A stretch of 64,000 nucleotides of DNA, taken from the NCBI GenBank assembly GCA_964354345.1, contig CAYGZL010000032.1:124001-188000 (forward strand), given 5' to 3'. The notes below the pieces were generated by a model. That model was not told where the DNA came from. It saw only the letters and a list, made by a program, of their open reading frames with translations, and ran no database searches. Origin of the DNA: CAYGZL01 sp964354345 (GTDB lineage Bacteria; Chloroflexota; Anaerolineae; Anaerolineales; UBA4823). Position 1 is the first letter of the stretch. Each line of letters begins with the position of its first letter. Positions 1 to 9,579 of this stretch are shown here, in pieces. A program made the position numbers and the translations under genes.

Positions 1-1
1 T

Positions 2-736
2 ATTGAACAATTATTAGATCGAAAACCACGCCAGCTATCAGGTGGTGAACGCCAACGTGTCGCGGTGGGACGGGCGATTGTACGTAAGCCAAAGGTTTTC
101 CTTTTCGATGAGCCGCTCTCAAACCTCGACGCGAAACTACGTGTCGAAACCCGCGCCAATATCAGCAAGCTCCACCAACAACTACAGACCACGTTCATTT
201 ACGTAACTCACGACCAGGTTGAAGCCATGACGATGGCAACCCGTATCGCGGTGATGAATAAGGGTCTTTTACAACAAATTGATACTCCGCAGAATCTCTA
301 TGATAATCCGGATAACCAGTTTGTGGCAGAATTTATCGGTTCACCGGCGATGAACTTCTTTCCGGCCACGCTGCGTAAACAGGAAGGCAGGCTTTATATC
401 GTAACAGAGACCTTTTCTGTGCAGGTACCTGATGAACGATTGGACAGATATATGTATTATGAAGGTAAGCCAGTTACCTTCGGCTTGCGCCCCGATGATG
501 TGCACGATCCGCAGTTTGCTCCGCCAGGGATTATCGCCCAGTCGGTCGAAGCAATTGTAGACGTAACTGAATTGATGGGCTATGAAATTATTGTTTATCT
601 GAAGAGTGGTACACATAACTTTGTCGCCCGGGTTGATCCCCGCTCACGTTACCAGATGAACCAAAGAGTTCAGGTTCTCTTTAACATGGCAAACATGCAT
701 ATATTTGATCTTGATACCAAGATCACCATTCGTTAA
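2..736 (+). CDS. ABC transporter ATP-binding protein, sugar/MalK-UgpC type (5' end outside window)
   Basis: The reading frame is open from the left edge, so the N-terminus with the Walker A motif is missing. Visible parts are the ABC signature LSGGERQRVAVGRAIV, Walker B (VFLFDEPLSNLDAKLR), the switch His in TFIYVTHDQVEAMTMA, and a C-terminal OB-like regulatory region of about 130 residues ending near NMANMHIFDLDTKITIR. The SNLDAKLR D-loop and the C-terminal domain are typical of ATPases that energise carbohydrate importers (MalK, UgpC, MsmX). Such subunits couple ATP hydrolysis to a pair of membrane permeases; the partners would lie to the left, outside the window. The substrate cannot be inferred. 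Confidence 0.93.
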   Translation: MEQLLDRKPRQLSGGERQRVAVGRAIVRKPKVFLFDEPLSNLDAKLRVETRANISKLHQQLQTTFIYVTHDQVEAMTMATRIAVMNKGLLQQIDTPQNLYDNPDNQFVAEFIGSPAMNFFPATLRKQEGRLYIVTETFSVQVPDERLDRYMYYEGKPVTFGLRPDDVHDPQFAPPGIIAQSVEAIVDVTELMGYEIIVYLKSGTHNFVARVDPRSRYQMNQRVQVLFNMANMHIFDLDTKITIR

Positions 737-785
737 AAATTCGAACCATTGAACAGTCACCCTGGAGAGTTGAAAGGGAAATGTT

Positions 786-1541
786 ATGCAATCTGTATAC
801 ACTTTAGTTCTCCTACGCCATGGGCAAAGCACCTGGAATTTGGAGAACCGGTTTACCGGTTGGACAGATGTTGGTCTGACAGAACTCGGAGAGCAAGAAG
901 CTCACACCTCAGGAAAATTGTTGATGGAGGGCGGTTACACCTTCGATTTCGTCTATACATCAGTACTCCGGCGGGCGATCAAAACGATGTGGATCGTCAT
1001 GGAAGATATGAATCTGGAATGGTTGCCGGTCGTGCGTGCCTGGCAATTGAATGAACGGCATTACGGGGCTCTGCAAGGCTTGAACAAAGCCGAGATGGCC
1101 GTAAAGTATGGTGAAGCTCAGGTTAAACTCTGGCGGCGCAGCTACGATGTTCCACCACCCGCACTGGATCACAATGACGAACGCCATCCGCGCTTTGACC
1201 GCCGTTATTCAGGTTTGACGCCCACTGATGTGCCGGCTTGCGAATCGCTCAAAGATACGGTTGCGCGCATGTTACCTTACTGGCATAATTCGATAGCACC
1301 AACCGTGAAGTCAGGACAACGCGTCCTCATTTCTGCGCACGGCAATAGCTTACGCGCCCTCGTGAAGTATCTGGACAATATTTCAGACGCTGAGATTGTT
1401 GAATTAAACATCCCTACGGGTATCCCTCTGGTATATGAACTAGACGCTGATCTGCGACCTGTAAAGAGCTTCTATCTGGGGGATCCAGAAGCAGTCAAGC
1501 GTGCTGCAGAAGCGGTTGCAAAGCAGGGTCGCGCTAAATAA
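786..1541 (+). CDS. gpmA: 2,3-bisphosphoglycerate-dependent phosphoglycerate mutase
   Basis: A 251-residue histidine phosphatase superfamily protein, close to the usual 230-250 residues of cofactor-dependent mutases. The catalytic RHG motif appears as LLRHGQSTWNLENRFTGW at about residues 8-25, the second catalytic His lies in SAHGNSLRALVKYL, and ERHYGALQGLNK is the substrate-loop signature. The enzyme interconverts 3- and 2-phosphoglycerate in glycolysis and gluconeogenesis in the cytoplasm. The start at 786 is preceded by GAAAGGGAAATGTT, a plausible ribosome-binding site. It follows the ABC ATPase by about 50 bases and precedes the secreted protein by 20 bases; no functional link is evident. 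Confidence 0.95.
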   Translation: MQSVYTLVLLRHGQSTWNLENRFTGWTDVGLTELGEQEAHTSGKLLMEGGYTFDFVYTSVLRRAIKTMWIVMEDMNLEWLPVVRAWQLNERHYGALQGLNKAEMAVKYGEAQVKLWRRSYDVPPPALDHNDERHPRFDRRYSGLTPTDVPACESLKDTVARMLPYWHNSIAPTVKSGQRVLISAHGNSLRALVKYLDNISDAEIVELNIPTGIPLVYELDADLRPVKSFYLGDPEAVKRAAEAVAKQGRAK

Positions 1542-1561
1542 TTTAGTATGGAGGTTCTCTT

Positions 1562-2113
1562 ATGAGAAAAATTGGTTTATTAACCACAATTTTGATCCTC
1601 TCTTTCATGCTCTCTGCCTGGAGCCCGGCGCCAACCCTCCAATCTTCTCCATCTTCTTTCGCGCCTTCGGCTACAACAATCCCCTTCTTCTTTGAAAACA
1701 AAACAGGCGGAAAGGTAACAATAACTGTTCAGGGGCCGCTGTACTATTCCTTCACTTTGAAAACAGGAAAGACCAAGACAAATATCTCTCCGGGTCTGTA
1801 TCAATACTCCTATACAGCTTGTGGTAAACAGAACCGGGGTACCCTTACCGCGAAAAACGGTGCAAAATTCGTCTTGCCAACCTGCATAACCAAAGGCTTG
1901 GTTAAAATAGTCATTAAGAACAATACCGGTGGCATTCTGACTTTAAACCTGACCGGACCTGCCACCTATAATTTCACGCTCTCACCTGGGAAACAAACTA
2001 TCTCTGTAATTAAGGGTGTATATAAATATTTAGCCCGAGGTTGCGGAGGCGCTACCAAAAGTGGCTCGAAAAACCTGAAGAGTGGAACGACCTGGATTTG
2101 GTGGTGTAATTGA
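1562..2113 (+). CDS. Secreted two-repeat protein of unknown function
   Basis: 183 residues with an excellent ribosome-binding site (GGAGG seven bases before ATG). Residues 1-25 form a signal peptide (basic start, hydrophobic core, LSAWSPA), so the product is probably exported. The rest is two similar units of about 60-70 residues: the first opens with FFENKTGGKVTITVQGP and the second with VIKNNTGGILTLNLTGP. Each continues with a Y(S/N)FTL...GK motif and a G-(L/V)-Y-(Q/K)-Y segment and has paired cysteines that could form disulfides. The pattern suggests small beta-sandwich domains. The signal peptide resembles a lipobox in which the expected Cys (LSAC) is Trp. I do not recognise the family. 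Confidence 0.7.
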   Translation: MRKIGLLTTILILSFMLSAWSPAPTLQSSPSSFAPSATTIPFFFENKTGGKVTITVQGPLYYSFTLKTGKTKTNISPGLYQYSYTACGKQNRGTLTAKNGAKFVLPTCITKGLVKIVIKNNTGGILTLNLTGPATYNFTLSPGKQTISVIKGVYKYLARGCGGATKSGSKNLKSGTTWIWWCN

Positions 2114-2122
2114 CCTGATGCT

Positions 2123-2782
2123 TTACTTCTGCCGCGCACCGTAAGCCAGCACTAAACCGCCTCCAATTGATATCGCGCCAACCAGCAAGAATATGTCGCG
2201 CCAGAAGCGCTCGGGAAACAGGCGGATTAACGTGTCGGTATACTCGAACATCCAGGTTCCCGGCTGGAAAAACACATTGTGAAATGCGACAAAGAAGTAG
2301 CCAAAAGCAAACAACACAAGCACCAGGATAGCTACAAGTAACAATACCGTTAACCAGCCACCGCGCGCCAGGCTGTTGCGGTATTCCTTAACCCAACCAG
2401 CCCGCCATGCCCATACGCCAATCAGAACCAACCCGGCCAGGGAGATATACCACACAAATAATACGACGCGGATGGCATTTTTGACGTCCAACATATGGTG
2501 GAGTTCACGCTGGTTATAAACAAGAGATCCATCTTCGAATTGTTGGTTTTTAAGGAAGTCAATACCCTTTGAGTTCAGCAGGTAATCTAAAGCGTTGCGT
2601 GACCAATACAGACGATCTTGCTTGGTAAAACCATACAAGTCAGCGGGAAAACCAGGCAGGTTGTATTCAAATTGGAGGAAAAGCGGGGTCATCATTAAGC
2701 GAACAGCCGTGAGGGTTAAGGCGGCTGGTACAAGAATCGTGATAATCCATGATACTATTTTCACATAAAGAGAGGGCTTCAT
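2123..2782 (-). CDS. TIGR01906-like integral membrane protein (DUF1461)
   Basis: 219 residues with about four to five hydrophobic segments: one near the N-terminus, two in the middle (near VVLFVWYISLAGLVLIGVWA and WLTVLLLVAILVLVLFAFGY) and one close to the C-terminus. The extracytoplasmic segment FQPGTWMFEYTDTLIRLFPE and the N-terminal half (PADLYGFTKQDRLYWS) match my memory of the TIGR01906/DUF1461 family, whose function is unknown. The gene overlaps the upstream spermidine-synthase-like gene by four bases (ATGA at 2779-2782), so the two are very likely co-translated. Confidence 0.82.
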   Translation of the reverse strand: MKPSLYVKIVSWIITILVPAALTLTAVRLMMTPLFLQFEYNLPGFPADLYGFTKQDRLYWSRNALDYLLNSKGIDFLKNQQFEDGSLVYNQRELHHMLDVKNAIRVVLFVWYISLAGLVLIGVWAWRAGWVKEYRNSLARGGWLTVLLLVAILVLVLFAFGYFFVAFHNVFFQPGTWMFEYTDTLIRLFPERFWRDIFLLVGAISIGGGLVLAYGARQK

Positions 2783-4341
2783 TTCAATTTCTCCATATCT
2801 CCAAAGAATACATAGTTCAAAACCATGCGGTTAGTAATCCACTCGATCGACGCTCGGTCATCAGTAAACACAGCCCCCGTGGAAGGCGCTGGCTGCTGGT
2901 AAACAATCAACCGGTTCAGGGAAGTTATTAATAAGGGGTGGGTATCGGGCTGGGCTAATAGCTCGAGATAGTTCTGGTACAAATTTTCGATCTGTGTTTC
3001 CTGACGGGTGGCATATAGAATCGAGTTAAACGAATCAGGGACATCCATCACGTAAACCGAAGGAAAGATTGATCGGATCGTTTGAAATAATCCATCAATT
3101 AATCGGCGATCATCCGGCGCACGCCCAACATTGACAGCCACCACGCCATCTTCCGTCAGGTGGTTATACACTACCTGGAAGAATTCCAGAGTGGTCAAAT
3201 GCCAGGGGATATACGGCGGGCAGTAGGCATCCAACGCGATCAGCGTATATTGTTTCCGGCTATTTTCTAAACCCCAACGCCCATCTTGCACAATTGTATT
3301 CAGGTTCGCTAGAGTCATGCCAAAATACATTCTGCCCACCTCGATCACCTTGGGATCAATCTCAAAACCATCGATGGGAAGTGGCCCATACACCGCCGTC
3401 GCCTGGCGTGCCAGGGTCCCAGCCGCCAGCCCAACAATCGCCATGCTACGCACGCGCCACAAATAGTAAGGCGGTGCATTGAAGAAAGGAGCAGCCAGGA
3501 ATTGTTCCCATGGGCCAGCATAGTCAAGCTCCGATGGATGCCACATCGAATGCACACCCTGACCTTCGTTCAGCCGCAGCATCCGGTAACCATCGATTTC
3601 CTGTACCTGGATATAGTTATAGGCCGACTCACTCTCATAAATCTGCCCGGTCGAGGCTTTTATCGGCCTGCCTGCCAACCAAATTGCTGCAACGACCAAT
3701 ATCGCCAACATCCAAACCCACCGGATAGTCTTACGCCAACCCATAGAAATCCACAATCCTGATAAAGCTACGAGGAGTAACAGGCCACTAAAACTAACGA
3801 AAGTTAGCGATGTACCGATCACTGGAATCGTCACCAGCACGGGTAAAAAGGTTCCGATGAATGAGCCTAAAGTTGATATGGCATAAATTTTCCCCGACAC
3901 CCGACCGGCTGTTTGCTGATCAGTAATCGCCAGCCGGATGGCAAAGGGAGAGATGGTACCTAAAAGAGTAACCGGTATGCTTAAGAGAATGATAACAGCA
4001 GCGAATGAACCAACCAGAATCCCTACCTGTAGCTGATCAAACGCGTTGGCTGCCCAACGCAGGACTGGCTGCGCTACCAGAGGCACCAGCCCGGCAGTGA
4101 ATGCACCCCAAGCCAGTATTGTGTACATGGTTTGCGGAGTGGGTGAATGATCGGCCCACCAGCCACCCAAAAAATAACCTGCCGTCAGGTAAATCAGGAT
4201 CAGTCCGATGATACTGGCCCATACCAGGTTCGAAGTGCCAAAGACACTGCCCAGTAAACGCGAGGCTGCCAACTCGATCGCCAGGACAACCATGCCAGAA
4301 GTAAATACCGTAACATATAAGAAACGCAATGAGACTCGCAT
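2779..4341 (-). CDS. Fused membrane / spermidine synthase-like methyltransferase-fold protein
   Basis: 520 residues. The first about 220 residues contain roughly seven hydrophobic helices in an MFS-like arrangement. The C-terminal half is a Rossmann fold of the spermidine synthase type: the SAM-binding glycine loop is in AIVGLAAGTLARQ, the acidic ribose-binding residue in IDGFEIDPKVIEVGR, and DAYCPPYIPWHLTTLEFF corresponds to the DAYxxxxIPxHLxTxEFF signature of the family. Such membrane-fused SpeE homologues are widespread in bacteria, but most have no demonstrated aminopropyltransferase activity, so a polyamine role is only a possibility. It is transcribed divergently from alaS. Confidence 0.85.
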   Translation of the reverse strand: MRVSLRFLYVTVFTSGMVVLAIELAASRLLGSVFGTSNLVWASIIGLILIYLTAGYFLGGWWADHSPTPQTMYTILAWGAFTAGLVPLVAQPVLRWAANAFDQLQVGILVGSFAAVIILLSIPVTLLGTISPFAIRLAITDQQTAGRVSGKIYAISTLGSFIGTFLPVLVTIPVIGTSLTFVSFSGLLLLVALSGLWISMGWRKTIRWVWMLAILVVAAIWLAGRPIKASTGQIYESESAYNYIQVQEIDGYRMLRLNEGQGVHSMWHPSELDYAGPWEQFLAAPFFNAPPYYLWRVRSMAIVGLAAGTLARQATAVYGPLPIDGFEIDPKVIEVGRMYFGMTLANLNTIVQDGRWGLENSRKQYTLIALDAYCPPYIPWHLTTLEFFQVVYNHLTEDGVVAVNVGRAPDDRRLIDGLFQTIRSIFPSVYVMDVPDSFNSILYATRQETQIENLYQNYLELLAQPDTHPLLITSLNRLIVYQQPAPSTGAVFTDDRASIEWITNRMVLNYVFFGDMEKLK

Positions 4342-4549
4342 TATTCAAACCTAGAATTTCATACCATAGACTGCAGGAATCCAGGCGCCAATCGGACCAT
4401 TGAAGGCGGAAAGATTATATCGCGGAACAATAGTTCCGAGTTTCTATGGCATAGTCCCTTTTCTCAGCGTGGTATACTAATTGACTTACGAGATCATCAC
4501 CAATTAACAACGTAAAAGAACACCGCTTGTAGATCGGAATGGAGTTTTT
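4342..4549. promoter_or_regulatory. Divergent intergenic region with an alaS -10 element and a small inverted repeat
   Basis: About 200 bases separate the two divergent genes. TATACT at 4473-4478 is a good -10 hexamer for alaS, but no convincing -35 stands 17 bases upstream. CGGAAC (4423-4428) and GTTCCG (4433-4438) form a six-base inverted repeat with an AATA loop; it may be an operator or chance. There is no T-box motif here, so alaS seems not to be T-box-controlled. The alaS ATG follows TGGAG at 4542-4546. Confidence 0.45.
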
Positions 4550-7363
4550 ATGCAGCAATCCAACCTGACAGGCGCAAAAATCCGCCAGGATTTCGTTGAC
4601 TTTTTCATCCAACGCGGACACACCTTTGTACCCTCATCTTCACTCGTGCCCGGCGGCGATCAGACACTTCTCTTTACCAATGCCGGCATGGTGCAATTTA
4701 AGGATGTCTTCCTGGGCACTGATACACGACCGTATTCACGGGCAGTAAACTCGCAGAAGTGTATGCGCGTGGCTGGCAAGCATAACGACCTGGAGGATGT
4801 CGGTCGGGATGACACACACCACACCTTTTTTGAGATGCTGGGAAACTGGTCCTTTGGCGATTACTATAAAAAGGAAGCCATTACCTGGGCCTGGGAACTA
4901 CTCACTGAGGTATGGGGGCTACCCAAAGACCGCTTGTACGCGACCTGCTTTGAAGATGAAAAAGGCAAAATCGAACGAGACGACGAAGCCGCAATTAATT
5001 GGCGCCAGCAACCAGGTTTCAATCCAAACCATGTGCTGTTTTTTGGGCGAAAGGACAATTTCTGGGAAATGGCAGAGACCGGTCCGTGTGGACCCTGCTC
5101 AGAAATCCACATTGATCGTGGGATCGAGTTTTGTAACCAACAAGATATCTCCGGGCATGTGTGCGGCGTCAACGGGGATTGCACTCGCTTCTTAGAACTG
5201 TGGAATCTGGTCTTTATCCAATATAATCGCCTGAGCCCAACCACTCTGGAACCACTGGCTGCCAAGCATGTGGACACTGGGATGGGCTTCGAGCGGATCG
5301 TGTCTGTGCTCCAGAATGTCGATTCTAACTATAAAACCGATGTCCTGGCACCCCTTATGGATATTGTTCAGCAATTAACCGGTCATAGTGACATCGAACG
5401 ACAGGAAAACCCGACCCCATATCGAGTGATTGCAGATCATGCGCGCGCCGCGGCGTTCTTGATCGCCGATGGCGTCGTTCCAGGCAATGTCGGGCGTAAC
5501 TATGTGTGCCGTATGATTATTCGTCGCGCGGCGCGTTTTGGTATGAAGATAGGCTTGAATCAACCTTTCCTGGCACAGGTTGCCCAAAAGGGGATCGAAA
5601 ATTATGGGAGTTTTTATCCAGAGTTAGCACGCAACCGCTCGGCGATCCTGACCAACCTGACCCGTGAAGAGGAACGCTTCCAGCGCACTGTCGAGAGTGG
5701 CCTTGCCAAGCTAGAGAACTTATTAGAAAAGCTGACCGCCAGTCGTGAACGCGATAGAACAATGCAGGAGGATGGTTCTGTTGTTTTATTTCTGCCTGGC
5801 GAGCAGGCTTTTGAGTTGTACGCGACTTACGGCCTCCCCCTGGAAATCACGCGCGATATCGCCCGTGAGCATAACCTCGATGTAGATGAAACTGGCTTTC
5901 GCCAGGCGATGGATCGCCATCGGCTGGCCTCCAGCGCGGGTGAAGCTTTTGGCTCTTTAGGAGGCAACGACGTTGATATTTACCGGCAATTGCTGCAAGA
6001 GCAACAGGCGCTTGGGTTATTAGGTGCGGAGGGTGTCGATTTTCATCTATACGACCGAGTTGAGCTGCAACATGGATTGGAGCTGAGTGTGAAAGGACAG
6101 GTATTGGCCTTTGTGCGTGGTGGGGCTTCATCTCATGGTCAATTCGTTAACCAGGTTCAGACTGGTGAAAAGGTGGAAGTCTTGCTGGCTGAGACTTGCT
6201 TCTATGTGGAATCTGGCGGTCAGGTCTCGGATACGGGTACCATTCGGGCAGCCGATAGAAGCTGGGAAATTACTGTGACCGGCATGCGTAAACCTGCTGC
6301 CGGAATCATCGTACATATCGGGGAGGTTTATCGTGGGCAACCAGCTGTTGGCGACTTATGTGTCGCCCAGGTGGATGTCGCACGCCGGCAAGAGATCATG
6401 CGCAACCATACGGGCACACACCTGCTACATGCCGAGCTGCGCGCAGTTCTGGGTGAACATGCCCGGCAGGCAGGTTCACTGGTCGCCCCCGACCACTTGC
6501 GTTTCGACTTCACTCATCCGCAAGCGGTCGCCCCCGAGCAGTTAGAACGCATCCAGGCTGGCGTTAACCGGGCAATCCTGAGTAATTATCCTTTGCAAAT
6601 TCAAGTCAAGCCACTCCACCAGGCAATGAGCGAAGGCGCTATGGCGCTTTTCGGCGAGAAATATGGCGATACAGTGCGCACGATTAGCATCGGCGGTGAG
6701 CATCCCTTCTCTTACGAACTTTGCGGTGGTACACATGTCCCAGAAACTGGTGATATCGGCATATTACTGATCACGAGTGAGGGTAGCGCCGCGGCGGGCA
6801 TCCGGCGTATCGAAGCCGTTACCGGGCGTGGCGCCTACGAACTCGTCCAGAGCCGATTCCAGGCATTGAAACGATCCGCCGATTTGCTGGCAGCTCCGCC
6901 CGAGGAACTCCCTGCCCGAACAGAAATTATTCTGCAGGAGCTTAGCGAAGCACGCAAGCAGATTGCCACTCTACGCCGCGAGCTGGCTACCTATGAATTT
7001 AATCGTTCCCTGGATACTGTTCCGCTTATTGCAGGAGTGCCTGTGTTGACTGGCATACTTCCCAATGCTGACGCCGACACCTTGCGCCTGATGACTGACC
7101 GCTTCCGTCAGCATTTCCCGAGCGGGGTGGCGGTGTTGGGGAGTGTTGGCAGCGACGGGAAACCGATTTTGATCGCCGTTGTGACTGAAGACCTGGTCAA
7201 ACGCGGCCTGCACGCTGGAGAACTGGTGAAGTTCGCCGCTCAACCCTTGGGTGGAGGCGGGGGTGGACGACCGACTTTAGCCCAGGCTGGCGGTAAAGAC
7301 GCCCGCCAGTTGGAAGCAGCGCTTAACAGTGTGTCAAGTTGGGTCGAAAACAAATTAAAATAA
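4550..7363 (+). CDS. alaS: Alanyl-tRNA synthetase
   Basis: 937 residues, somewhat longer than the usual 870-880. The class II catalytic domain opens with QDFVDFFIQRGHTFVPSSSL and LLFTNAGMVQFKDVFLG. The editing domain carries the zinc ligands in HTGTHLLH (about residue 620) and CGGTHVPETGDIG (about 724). The C-terminal DHHA1 region ends with the glycine-rich LGGGGGGRPTLAQAGGKD. It charges tRNA-Ala and hydrolyses Ser- and Gly-tRNA-Ala. It is transcribed from the divergent region and followed only a few bases later by the GT-C genes with no terminator between, so read-through into the glycan genes is likely. Confidence 0.98.
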   Translation: MQQSNLTGAKIRQDFVDFFIQRGHTFVPSSSLVPGGDQTLLFTNAGMVQFKDVFLGTDTRPYSRAVNSQKCMRVAGKHNDLEDVGRDDTHHTFFEMLGNWSFGDYYKKEAITWAWELLTEVWGLPKDRLYATCFEDEKGKIERDDEAAINWRQQPGFNPNHVLFFGRKDNFWEMAETGPCGPCSEIHIDRGIEFCNQQDISGHVCGVNGDCTRFLELWNLVFIQYNRLSPTTLEPLAAKHVDTGMGFERIVSVLQNVDSNYKTDVLAPLMDIVQQLTGHSDIERQENPTPYRVIADHARAAAFLIADGVVPGNVGRNYVCRMIIRRAARFGMKIGLNQPFLAQVAQKGIENYGSFYPELARNRSAILTNLTREEERFQRTVESGLAKLENLLEKLTASRERDRTMQEDGSVVLFLPGEQAFELYATYGLPLEITRDIAREHNLDVDETGFRQAMDRHRLASSAGEAFGSLGGNDVDIYRQLLQEQQALGLLGAEGVDFHLYDRVELQHGLELSVKGQVLAFVRGGASSHGQFVNQVQTGEKVEVLLAETCFYVESGGQVSDTGTIRAADRSWEITVTGMRKPAAGIIVHIGEVYRGQPAVGDLCVAQVDVARRQEIMRNHTGTHLLHAELRAVLGEHARQAGSLVAPDHLRFDFTHPQAVAPEQLERIQAGVNRAILSNYPLQIQVKPLHQAMSEGAMALFGEKYGDTVRTISIGGEHPFSYELCGGTHVPETGDIGILLITSEGSAAAGIRRIEAVTGRGAYELVQSRFQALKRSADLLAAPPEELPARTEIILQELSEARKQIATLRRELATYEFNRSLDTVPLIAGVPVLTGILPNADADTLRLMTDRFRQHFPSGVAVLGSVGSDGKPILIAVVTEDLVKRGLHAGELVKFAAQPLGGGGGGRPTLAQAGGKDARQLEAALNSVSSWVENKLK

Positions 7364-7400
7364 AATTGTGGGAAGTCTGAGATCTTTCGCCAGGGTCAGG

Positions 7401-9575
7401 ATGAAAATCGCTTCACTCAAGATCAGTTTCTTGCCGAAAATCGCCGGTAAATATTCGCTGCAACCCGTAATGCTCCTGCTCGTATGTCTGCTTGCATTCG
7501 GTTTACAGATTCCTTGGCTGGGTTATTATTGGGATGATTGGCCTGGCGCCTGGTTTTTACACCGTTTGGGTCCCGCAGGTTTCACCCAAGTCTTTTCGGT
7601 TGACCGACCGGCCTTAGGCTGGCTATTCATGCTGACGACTGCGTTGATCGGAAAATCTACCCTGGGGTGGCAGCTCCTGGGTGTTTTGGCGCGCTGGTTG
7701 AGCTGCCTGGCTTTATGGAGATTGCTTCGGGCAGTCTGGCCAGAACGAATTACTCAGGCAACCTGGGTAACCTTGCTCTTCGCGGTGTATCCTGGTTTTA
7801 AACAGCAACACATTGCCATGACTTATAGCCATGATTGGTTAATCATGGCCGGATTTTTTCTATCACTGACGCTACAAATTTGGGCGGTGCGCAAGTTGTT
7901 GCGTGGGTCTGGTTGGTCGCGGAACAGAAGCAGTTGGTTTTTGTTCATCATCTCCTGGCTTCTTTCAGCTTATGCGATGTTCGCCGATGAATATTACTTC
8001 GGCCTGGAGCTGCTCCGACCAATCCTGCTTTGGCTGGTCTTCTCAGAACAAGGCGACTCGCTTCGCCAACGCTTGAAACGCACACTTCTAAATGAACTCC
8101 CCTACGCCATCAGTGTCGCTCTTTTTTTGTTCTGGCGTTTGTGGATCCACATCAGTCCACGTGGTCAGGTACAGGTCTTTGAACGCCTGGTGCAAAATCC
8201 ACTGGGTGGCTTTGTGACACTCTTGACAACTGTATTAACTGACACCTTTCGGTCTAGTTTTAGCGCCTGGAGCGAAATATTTAATTTCCCGAAGATGTTG
8301 AGCCTGGGTATCATCCCTTCGGTCTTGTATGGGATTACGACAATCATTGGTGTCGTACTTTGCCTGCTGTATTTGAAATACACCACTCGCAGTGATACTG
8401 CTTTGGCTGCACGAAGCTGGAGCCTGAGTGCAATCATCATCGGTCTGCTGGCGCTATTTGCAGGAGGCATTCCCTTCTGGGTCACTTATCAGCCAATTGG
8501 GTTAAGTTTTCCCTGGGACCGTTTTACATTGCCGATGATCTTCGGAACCAGCCTGCTCCTGACCGGCCTATTACAACTATTAATCCCCAAAACAGGGTTG
8601 AGGATCCTGTTCTTAAGCATTATGCTTGGACTGGCCACCGGGTTGCATGTGACCAATGGCAACCTGTATCGGAGGGAGTGGGCTGCCCAAAAAACCATGT
8701 TTTGGCAAATCACCTGGCGCGCTCCCGGGATACAGCCAGGTACAGTGCTGCTGACAACCGAGCTGCCCTTCACTTATTTTAGCGACAACTCCTTGACCGC
8801 GCCTCTGAACTGGATATACGAGCCGCAAACAAAAAATCCTCAGAATATCCAGAGAACGAGTTCGATCGATCGCCTGAGTCTAAGAATGGATTACCTGTTT
8901 TATGTGGTTGAATCGCGCCTGGGTTTCCGCTTGCCCAGTTTAGAAAAAGACTTGCCCATTGAACAACCTTACCGTACACTCACATTTTATGGATCTACAT
9001 CTCAGGCGCTGGTTGTGTATGTAAATCCCCCGGCTTGTCTGAGAATCATTGATCCCGTCGTGGATGCACGTCTGCCGCAGAAACCCAATTATCTGGCAGA
9101 AATGCTGCCGCTATCGAACCTGAACACGATTTTACCTGATGCGGATCCACCTGCCCAACCACCAGCTGCGATCTTTGGTAGTGAGCCAGAACCCGACTGG
9201 TGTTATTATTTTGAGAAAGCCGACCTGGCTCGACAACTTGGCGACTGGTCGCAAGTAGTCAACCTGGGAGAACAAGCATTCAACCTAAACCAACGATTGT
9301 ATGAGGTGAACGCGCCTGAATTGACTCCTTACATCGAAGGATATGCACATCTGGGACAATGGCAGGAGGCCCAACAATTGACTCAGCAAGCCTATCAATT
9401 ATCAACCCGGATGCAACGCATGTTGTGCGCCACCTGGGGCAGGATTGCCCAAAGCACCTCACCGGATGGGGCTCAACAAGCTTCACTGGCTGAAATCAGA
9501 ACCAGCCTGAAATGCACCGAGCTAAGCGGCCAAGATAGGATGACTACCTCGCTACTCTCAGGACAGGTCCCTTGA
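7401..9575 (+). CDS. Polytopic GT-C-like glycosyltransferase, paralogue 1 of 3
   Basis: A protein of about 724 residues. The start at ATG 7401 is preferred because it aligns with the two paralogues downstream; an in-frame GTG at 7368 would add 11 residues. An N-terminal helix is followed by PWLGYYWDDWPGAW, whose Asp pair resembles the catalytic acidic motif in the first extracytoplasmic loop of GT-C enzymes. About ten hydrophobic segments follow to about residue 430. The last about 290 residues look soluble and end in a helical, TPR-like region (YYFEKADLARQLGDWSQV). GT-C enzymes use polyprenyl-phosphate sugars, so a role in surface glycan or glycolipid decoration is inferred. The exact family is not certain. 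Confidence 0.8.
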   Translation: MKIASLKISFLPKIAGKYSLQPVMLLLVCLLAFGLQIPWLGYYWDDWPGAWFLHRLGPAGFTQVFSVDRPALGWLFMLTTALIGKSTLGWQLLGVLARWLSCLALWRLLRAVWPERITQATWVTLLFAVYPGFKQQHIAMTYSHDWLIMAGFFLSLTLQIWAVRKLLRGSGWSRNRSSWFLFIISWLLSAYAMFADEYYFGLELLRPILLWLVFSEQGDSLRQRLKRTLLNELPYAISVALFLFWRLWIHISPRGQVQVFERLVQNPLGGFVTLLTTVLTDTFRSSFSAWSEIFNFPKMLSLGIIPSVLYGITTIIGVVLCLLYLKYTTRSDTALAARSWSLSAIIIGLLALFAGGIPFWVTYQPIGLSFPWDRFTLPMIFGTSLLLTGLLQLLIPKTGLRILFLSIMLGLATGLHVTNGNLYRREWAAQKTMFWQITWRAPGIQPGTVLLTTELPFTYFSDNSLTAPLNWIYEPQTKNPQNIQRTSSIDRLSLRMDYLFYVVESRLGFRLPSLEKDLPIEQPYRTLTFYGSTSQALVVYVNPPACLRIIDPVVDARLPQKPNYLAEMLPLSNLNTILPDADPPAQPPAAIFGSEPEPDWCYYFEKADLARQLGDWSQVVNLGEQAFNLNQRLYEVNAPELTPYIEGYAHLGQWQEAQQLTQQAYQLSTRMQRMLCATWGRIAQSTSPDGAQQASLAEIRTSLKCTELSGQDRMTTSLLSGQVP

Positions 9576-9579
9576 GTCT

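Noticed and set aside
3294..3762. Several plus-strand open frames inside the spermidine-synthase-like gene
   Set aside because: They lie antisense to a well-supported coding region, have no ribosome-binding site and show no protein-like motif.
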